From NCBI GenBank assembly GCA_013202535.1, contig JABMRP010000587.1:1-12221 (forward strand): a stretch of DNA of 12,221 nt, read 5' to 3'. The translations under genes and the position numbers were made by a program. Source of the stretch: Planctomycetota bacterium (lineage in GTDB: Bacteria; Planctomycetota; Planctomycetia; Pirellulales; Thermoguttaceae). The notes under the pieces are model-generated. The model searched no databases, had not been told where the DNA came from, and worked only from the letters and a program-made list of their open reading frames with translations. Of this stretch, positions 1 to 4,352 are shown one piece after another (the stretch's first letter is position 1; every line of letters starts with the position of its first letter).

Positions 1-1
1 C

Positions 2-847
2 ACCGGCGAAGGCGATTTACGCCGCCTGAACGACGTAACGCTGCCCGGCGAACAACCGCAAAACGAAGTGCTGGCCCCCTTGTGGGCCCGGGCGAAGATC
101 GAAAATCTGATGAGCAAGGATCTGGCCGGCATCCAGCGCGGCACGCCGGACCCGGCGATGAAGGAAGAGATCCTGGGCCTGGGATTGCGTTATCGGCTGC
201 TTACGCAGTTCACCAGTTTCGTGGCGGTCGAACATCTGCGCATCACCGAAGGCGACACGGTTCGCACCGTCCCCGTACCGGTCGAAATGCCCGAGGGCGT
301 GAGCCACGAAGGCGTATTCGGCCGCGGCGCCATGGTTGCCGGGAAGAGGATGATGCTGGGCCGGGGAACCGCATCGTACGGTCTCGGAGGAGCCGCCATG
401 CCGATGCGAATGGCTGCCCCGGCTACTGCTCGCCCGACTGCACCGCCGCCGGCCAGTGGTCGTCCCCCGAGAATCGTGGAGAAGATCGCGGATTTGCCCA
501 ATCGGGAATCGGATGGACTCGCGGAGAAAAAACCGGTCGACGCCCGAGCGCAGCAACTGGCGCGCAAACTGGCCGCCGAGTTGCACGGCCTGGCCGAGAA
601 AGTGACCAAAGAGGGCACCGGCGGCAATCTGACCATCGGCAAGATCCAAGTCAAAGCCGGCCGGGTCGAAGTCCGCGTGCAACTGACCGGTCTGTCGGAC
701 GAAGTGATCGAGAAGCTCACGAAGCTGGGCTTTAAGGAACTCGCCCGAGCCAAGTCGGTCAAGCTGGTCATCGGCACCATCGACGTCGCCAAGCTCGAAG
801 CATTGGCCCTCTTGGACGTGGTCCACCGCGTCGATTCGTCGACCTAA
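2..847 (+). CDS. VIT/von Willebrand A domain protein, C-terminal part (5' end outside window)
   Basis: The frame is open from the window edge to a TAA at 845-847, giving the last 281 residues. The first ~75 residues (LAPLWARAKIENLMSKD, then LGLRYRLLTQFTSFVAVE) match the segment that follows the VWA domain in bacterial VIT (inter-alpha-trypsin-inhibitor-like) proteins, where the TSFVAV motif is typical. Next comes a Gly/Met/Ala/Pro-rich linker (codons at about 330-475), then a charged helical stretch and a compact C-terminal module containing RVEVRVQLTGLSDEVIEKL. GTG at 68 is an internal codon, not a start, because homology begins upstream of it. Proteins of this group are usually cell-surface or periplasmic, but the signal peptide and VWA metal site lie outside the window, so function cannot be assigned. 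The gene ends 40 nt before a strong intrinsic terminator. The family call is from remembered motifs; I am fairly sure of it. Confidence 0.72.
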   Translation, partial: TGEGDLRRLNDVTLPGEQPQNEVLAPLWARAKIENLMSKDLAGIQRGTPDPAMKEEILGLGLRYRLLTQFTSFVAVEHLRITEGDTVRTVPVPVEMPEGVSHEGVFGRGAMVAGKRMMLGRGTASYGLGGAAMPMRMAAPATARPTAPPPASGRPPRIVEKIADLPNRESDGLAEKKPVDARAQQLARKLAAELHGLAEKVTKEGTGGNLTIGKIQVKAGRVEVRVQLTGLSDEVIEKLTKLGFKELARAKSVKLVIGTIDVAKLEALALLDVVHRVDSST

Positions 848-887
848 CCGCCGACCGCGAAACGTCCGCCCAAACCCGCCGCATACC

Positions 888-925
888 ACGGGGTGGCAGT
901 CGATATCGATTGCCGCCCCGTTTTT
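888..925 (+). terminator. Intrinsic terminator after the VIT/VWA gene
   Basis: Two adjacent 17-nt arms (888-904 and 905-921) pair along their whole length when two G:T wobbles are allowed; the core is ACGGGG...CCCCGT around TCGATATCGA. A run of T (921-925) follows at once. It lies 40 nt after the TAA at 845-847. This is the classic GC-rich stem plus T-run, and it separates the VIT/VWA gene from the toxin-antitoxin-like unit downstream. In practice the middle bases would form the loop. Confidence 0.68.
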
Positions 926-1001
926 CGCTTGACCGCCGACGCTATCGCCCGCTTTTCCTGCCGGAGGAAACCTGTTACATTGCGGGACAACGGTTGCTCT
1001 T

Positions 1002-1071
1002 GGCTGGATTCGCAAGAATTCAGCCGACGCGGGAGTTCGCGGCGATTCCTTCTGAACTCTTGCGAGTTCAG
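1002..1071. repeat. Pair of facing hairpin repeats (REPIN-like, family D)
   Basis: Arm 1 (1004-1023, CTGGATTCGCAAGAATTCAG) and arm 2 (1052-1071, CTGAACTCTTGCGAGTTCAG) are inverted copies with 17 of 20 matches, 28 nt apart. Each arm is also a hairpin: 1002-1011 pairs with 1016-1025 around a GCAA loop (one mismatch), and 1052-1059 pairs perfectly with 1064-1071 around TTGC. The layout is that of a REP doublet. It sits between the terminator at 888-925 and the coding remnant that leads into the PIN gene. Mobility is inferred from form only. Confidence 0.6.
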
Positions 1072-1172
1072 CCACAATTAGGGCGGACTGGGAGATTGAC
1101 CGGTTGGCGTACGAGTTGTACGGACCCTCGGGCGAGGAGATTCTCATGATGATGGAGGCCACGGCCCGATGA
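1056..1172 (+). pseudogene. C-terminal remnant resembling an Eco57I-type restriction-modification enzyme, or a tiny antitoxin-like ORF
   Basis: The frame opens after a TGA at 1053-1055 and ends in TGA at 1170-1172. Its second half reads ADWEIDRLAYELYGPSGEEI. That closely resembles the tail of Eco57I/type IIG methylase-nucleases as I remember it (EIDRLVYELYGLTEEEI), so it is probably the last ~30 residues of a lost restriction-modification gene. No ATG opens the frame; TTG 1104, with GGGAG at 1090-1094, could start a 22-aa peptide. The stop overlaps the PIN start as ATGA, which would allow translational coupling. The recognisable sequence begins about 12 nt after the hairpin repeat ending at 1071, suggesting truncation there. 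It could instead be a genuine short antitoxin. Homology comes from memory and is not verified. Confidence 0.5.
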
Positions 1173-1621
1173 AGCTCTATCTCGACGTATCGTGTCTCAA
1201 TCGGCCGTTTGACGATCAGGATCAGTCGCGGATTCGGATCGAGACGGCGGCCGTCACGCTGGTTTGTGAACGGATCGACGCCGGGCAGTGGGAGCAGGTC
1301 TCGTCCGGGATGGCGGTGATCGAGATCGACGCTATCACCGACGCCGACCGCCGGAATCGCGTGAGGATGCTTTTGCCGGAATCGAAGACTATAATGAAAC
1401 TGAACGAAGTAACGTTCCGGCGGGCTGCGGAACTCGAACGGCTCGGCTTCAAACCGGCCGATGCCGTCCATGTGGCGGCTGCCGAGCAGGCGAAAGCCGA
1501 AGTGCTGCTGAGTTGTGACGACCGCTTGTGCCGCTTGGCCAAACGGCGCCGGCGCGACTTGCGGATCAAGGTGGCGAATCCGGTCGACTGGTTGAAGGAG
1601 ATGGAAGATGTTGACGCTTGA
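1169..1621 (+). CDS. PIN-domain protein, putative VapC-like ribonuclease toxin
   Basis: A 150-aa protein, normal length for a single PIN domain. PIN proteins are Mg2+-dependent endoribonucleases; most single-domain bacterial ones are toxins that cleave tRNA or rRNA. The acidic residues expected of the fold are present: D6 (LYLDVSCLNRPFDD), E25 (RIETAA), D98 (PADAVHVAAAE) and D117/D118 (LSCDDRL). The opening LDVSCLNRPFDDQ and closing NPVDWLKE are typical of a PIN subfamily common in cyanobacteria and planctomycetes. The ATG at 1169 overlaps the stop of the upstream remnant (ATGA); TGGAGG lies at 1153-1158. The 3' end overlaps the next small gene by 14 nt, so the two are expressed together. The toxin role is inferred from family and context; the target is unknown. 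Confidence 0.85.
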   Translation: MKLYLDVSCLNRPFDDQDQSRIRIETAAVTLVCERIDAGQWEQVSSGMAVIEIDAITDADRRNRVRMLLPESKTIMKLNEVTFRRAAELERLGFKPADAVHVAAAEQAKAEVLLSCDDRLCRLAKRRRRDLRIKVANPVDWLKEMEDVDA

Positions 1622-1811
1622 ACAGATTCGTCGCCAGGGGTTGCAAGCGCTGCGCGAGCGGTTGGGGTCGGCCGGGATGATTCGCTTTCTGGCCCAATTC
1701 GACAATGGCGGCGGCGACTACGCCAAGGATCGCCACGAGTGGGTTGATCGCACGTCGCTCGCGGAAATTCGCGAGTCCTCGCGCCGACCGAAGCGAAGAA
1801 AGAAAACGTGA
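1608..1811 (+). CDS. Small conserved protein partnered with the PIN gene, putative antitoxin
   Basis: A 67-aa protein starting at ATG 1608, with AAGGAG at 1595-1600 (7-nt spacing) inside the end of the PIN gene; the 14-nt overlap implies coupled translation. The core (LTLEQIRRQGLQALRERLG, then GMIRFLAQFDNGGGDYAKDRHEW) resembles small proteins of unknown function that I recall next to PIN genes of this subfamily. The N-terminal half looks helical, and the tail (RRPKRRKKT) is strongly basic, which could help bind nucleic acid. No named DNA-binding fold is evident. An antitoxin role is inferred from size, overlap and partner; here it would lie downstream of the toxin, the reverse of the usual VapBC order. 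Confidence 0.72.
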   Translation: MLTLEQIRRQGLQALRERLGSAGMIRFLAQFDNGGGDYAKDRHEWVDRTSLAEIRESSRRPKRRKKT

Positions 1812-1850
1812 ACTTCAAGACGCACTCGATCCTTATCCCCACGTTCGGGC

Positions 1851-2822
1851 CTATTCCAGCGTCGCCAGTCCCTCGCGCAGGGTGGGATATTTCAGCGACG
1901 GGAGAAGCTCGCGCCGCGTGCGGGTCGTGTCGCCCCAGTAGGGGACGCGGCCGATGGTGACGAAGTCCTTGGTCAGCGGCGCGCGGGTGCCGAACAGCCG
2001 GGCGTACCACTCGCACAGTTGGGCCGCGGTGTAGATCATCCAAAGCGGCAGGCGACGCGGGCGGCGACAGCCCCACACGCGGCAGGCTTCGTCGAGAAAA
2101 TGTTGCAGCGTGACCGGCTGCTCGTCGCCGACATGATAGATGCCCCGTATGCCGGGTAGCAAGGCCGCCGCTTCGGTGGCCGCGAGGAAGTCGGGCGTGG
2201 AGATCAGTTGGATCCAGGTGTCTTGCCGCCATACGGCCAATAGCCGACGCCGAGCCAACCAGCGGGCCGCCTCGATCATCAACACGCCCCGCCCGTAAAC
2301 CATCCCCAGACGTAACACGACCGGCGTCGTACTCGTCTGGTCCGTGCGATCCATGAGCAACCGCTCCTCGGCCAATCGGGTCGTGGCATGCACGGAAATC
2401 GGCTGGCTATCGAGTCGACCGGTCGCCGGACGGTCGATCGTCGTGGGACCCTCGACGTGGGGAAACGACACCAGCACCACCCGCCGCACGCCCTCGGCCA
2501 GACACGCATCGAGCAGATTGCCGAACCAGCGGGTGTTGGTCTCCGGCAGAAACTTCTCCGGCCGCGGCGCGAAGAGCACACCGGCGAAATGCACGACCAC
2601 CTCGGCTCCCGCCACGGCAGCGGCGAGCGTCTCGGGCCGGGCCAGATCGGCGAGCACGACGGTCGTGTTGTCGCTCGCAGCCAGATCGTCGGCCACCGGC
2701 GTGCGGTGGGTCATCAAACGCAACGGCACGCCCGCCGCCGCCAGATGCCGGGCCAACATACCGCCGAGATTACCCGCCGCGCCGGTAATCAGAACGGTCG
2801 GCGACGTGTCTTCCGTAGTCAC
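1851..2822 (-). CDS. NAD(P)-binding atypical/extended SDR family protein (epimerase-like)
   Basis: A 323-aa protein with an N-terminal Rossmann fold: TVLITGAAGNLGG gives the extended-SDR nucleotide motif TGxxGxxG (T13-G20), followed by VVLADLARPE (~56-64) and VVVHFAG (~75-81). The active-site Ser position is present (VLVSF, S119). The usual Tyr-x-x-x-Lys is replaced by H145-A-T-T-R149, so ordinary SDR oxidoreduction is doubtful; it may be an atypical SDR used for binding, or have changed chemistry. The C-terminal half (EACRVWGCRRPRRLPLWM) matches the substrate-side region of NAD-dependent epimerase/dehydratase proteins. The start is GTG 2822, 3 nt after the stop of the FlgG-like gene, so the two are almost certainly cotranscribed. 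It converges on the PIN unit with a 39-nt gap. The substrate is unknown. Confidence 0.8.
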   Translation of the reverse strand: MTTEDTSPTVLITGAAGNLGGMLARHLAAAGVPLRLMTHRTPVADDLAASDNTTVVLADLARPETLAAAVAGAEVVVHFAGVLFAPRPEKFLPETNTRWFGNLLDACLAEGVRRVVLVSFPHVEGPTTIDRPATGRLDSQPISVHATTRLAEERLLMDRTDQTSTTPVVLRLGMVYGRGVLMIEAARWLARRRLLAVWRQDTWIQLISTPDFLAATEAAALLPGIRGIYHVGDEQPVTLQHFLDEACRVWGCRRPRRLPLWMIYTAAQLCEWYARLFGTRAPLTKDFVTIGRVPYWGDTTRTRRELLPSLKYPTLREGLATLE

Positions 2823-2825
2823 GAA

Positions 2826-3746
2826 TCATTCCACTTGCAAGAGGCGGCGGATCGTTTGCAGGGTGCGCCCGGTCAGAGTAAATTGAACGGTCTCCGTCGC
2901 GACATTGACGTTGGACGCTTCCAGCGTGTGTTGAGCGATGGTTCCGAGCCCGTCTTGGCCGGGGTTGCCCACGGTGGCCGTTCCCGAGGCATCGGTTTCG
3001 GCGTAGAGATTGCCGGCGAGCTTTCGCAAACCGCTGGGATTGACGAACCGGGCCAACTCGATCTGGCCGACTTGTGTCAGTGACGGCGAACCGGGCTGAC
3101 GCACGGAAACGATCCCTTCGTTGCTGACGGTGATCGACAGCGCATCCTCGGGGATGGTGATGGCCGGCTCCAGCAATCGGCCGACGCTGGACGAGCCGAG
3201 TACGATGGCGCCGTTGGCATTGCGCGAGAAGTTCCCCGCTCGGCTGTAGAGGATTTCTCCCGAGGCCGGATCGGTCACCTGGAAGAACCCGTCGCCTTCG
3301 ATGGCCAAGTCCAGCGGATTGGTGGTGTGACAGAAGGGGCCCTGGGAAAAATCGGTATGCACGGCCGCCACGCGCACGCCCATGCCGACGGCCACACCCT
3401 CGGCGGTATACTGCCCGGTGGAGTCCTCGATTCCCGGCAAGATCCGATCGCGATAGCCGGCCGTTTCCAACACGACGATGCTCCGTTTGAAGCCCACGGT
3501 CTCGGCGTTGGCCAGGTTGTTCGCCTCCACCGCAAGTTTCGTTTGCAACGTCTTGGCCGCTTCGGCCAGAACTCCAAAGGCCTCGCTGTCCGGCGATATG
3601 CGGCTGTGTGGAGTCGCCCGGTTGGCGTGCCTTGCCCGGTGTCGATTCGGCTTGTGTTTCCCGGCCCGCACGCCGCTTGTTGGGCCGACGAGCACGAAGC
3701 AGGTGATTAGCAGCGATACGAGGAAGAAGTGTGGTGTTCGTAGCAT
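2826..3746 (-). CDS. FlgG-like flagellar hook-basal body family protein with a Sec-type signal peptide
   Basis: A 306-aa protein. Homology to FlgG/FlgF rod proteins runs through ANNLANAETVGFKRS (~75-89), NPLDLAIEGDGFFQV (~123-137), EPAITIPEDALSITVSNEG (~173-191) and LEASNVNVATETV (~275-287). True rod proteins leave by the flagellar type III apparatus without a cleaved leader; this one opens with MLRTPHFFLVSLLITCFVLV, a basic-hydrophobic leader with likely cleavage near GVRA, then a basic His/Arg-rich linker. The last helix ends in RRLLQVE, about a dozen residues short of FlgG. ATG 3746 is chosen because GGAG (3753-3756) sits 6 nt upstream; ATG 3752 would touch it. No other flagellar gene lies in the window. 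It may be an envelope protein derived from a rod protein; function is inference. Confidence 0.82.
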   Translation of the reverse strand: MLRTPHFFLVSLLITCFVLVGPTSGVRAGKHKPNRHRARHANRATPHSRISPDSEAFGVLAEAAKTLQTKLAVEANNLANAETVGFKRSIVVLETAGYRDRILPGIEDSTGQYTAEGVAVGMGVRVAAVHTDFSQGPFCHTTNPLDLAIEGDGFFQVTDPASGEILYSRAGNFSRNANGAIVLGSSSVGRLLEPAITIPEDALSITVSNEGIVSVRQPGSPSLTQVGQIELARFVNPSGLRKLAGNLYAETDASGTATVGNPGQDGLGTIAQHTLEASNVNVATETVQFTLTGRTLQTIRRLLQVE

Positions 3747-3755
3747 GTTCATCTC

Positions 3756-3846
3756 CGTTTAGCCCGGGCACTTGTGCCCGGCGTGTCGCGGCACGGTCGT
3801 TCCATATTTCACCCCAAACGCCGGGCACAAGTGCCTGGGCTAAACG
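3756..3846. repeat. Inverted-repeat element (REPIN-like, family A) filling the rpiB/flgG-like gap
   Basis: Arms at 3756-3783 and 3819-3846 are 28-nt inverted copies with 27 matches, around a 35-nt spacer. Each arm carries its own hairpin, GGGCACTTGTGCCC in the left arm (the right arm has the single mismatch within it). The element occupies 91 of the 97 nt between the rpiB stop (3850) and the upstream ATG (3752) of the FlgG-like gene, and the left arm ends at that gene's GGAG. In RNA the arms could form a very long stem, which might attenuate readthrough or protect the rpiB mRNA end. Confidence 0.78.
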
Positions 3847-3849
3847 TCT

Positions 3850-4305
3850 TCAGCGCCGGGCGGCAATGGCTCTTTCCAGCGCCGCGATCTTCTCCACCCG
3901 CCGCGCGTGTCGACCGCCGTCGAACGGCGTGGCCAGCCAGATCGTGACGATCCGCTGGATCAGTTGTTCGCCCAGAAGGTCGGCCGAAAAACAGAGCACG
4001 TTGAGATCGTTGTGACGGCGACTCTTCTCGGCGGTCACCCGATCGTGGCATGCGGCGGCGCGCACGCCGGCGAACTTGTTGGCCGCGATGCTCATCCCCA
4101 GGCCCGTGCCGCAGATCAAGATCCCCCGGTCGGCCTCGCCCTTGCTCACCCTGTCGGCGACCAGCGCGGCGATGTCGGGATAGTCGACCGGTTCGGTCTC
4201 GAAGGTGCCCATGTCCTCGGTGGCGTGGCCGAGGCCGGCGACCAGTTCGATGACCTTTGGCCGAACGCTCACGCCACGATGGTCACTGCCGATTGCTACA
4301 CGCAT
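3850..4305 (-). CDS. rpiB: Ribose-5-phosphate isomerase B (RpiB/LacA family)
   Basis: A 151-aa cytoplasmic enzyme that interconverts ribose 5-phosphate and ribulose 5-phosphate in the pentose phosphate pathway. Length and motifs are standard: GSDHRG (D8, H9), DYPDIA, the active-site loop ICGTGLGMSIAANK with C65 and T67, HNDLNVLCFSADLLG with H98, and GGRHARR with R132 and R136. These correspond, offset by one, to E. coli RpiB C66, T68, D9, H10, H99, R133 and R137. The start ATG 4305 has GGAG 5 nt upstream; the frame remains open further upstream but only by running antisense-like across the end of the GH95 gene. A 47-nt gap separates it from the GH95 stop, so cotranscription is plausible. Some family members act on allose 6-phosphate or galactose 6-phosphate instead. 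Confidence 0.95.
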   Translation of the reverse strand: MRVAIGSDHRGVSVRPKVIELVAGLGHATEDMGTFETEPVDYPDIAALVADRVSKGEADRGILICGTGLGMSIAANKFAGVRAAACHDRVTAEKSRRHNDLNVLCFSADLLGEQLIQRIVTIWLATPFDGGRHARRVEKIAALERAIAARR

Positions 4306-4352
4306 GGTTTCTCCCGGGTCGAATCCAGCTTTTCGTTCTCTTGAGTCCGCCG

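Noticed and set aside
17..1705. 562-aa open frame on the minus strand
   Set aside because: It runs antisense across the VIT/VWA end, the terminator, the repeat and the PIN gene. Its Arg/His/Gln-rich composition shows no known domain; it is a by-product of GC-rich codon use.
1758..1774. CTCGCG...CGCGAG hairpin
   Set aside because: It is short and lies inside the small PIN-partner gene with no T-run; probably chance in GC-rich DNA.
3747..3752. Upstream ATG of the FlgG-like gene
   Set aside because: GGAG touches this ATG with no spacing, whereas ATG 3746 has 6 nt. The difference is two residues.
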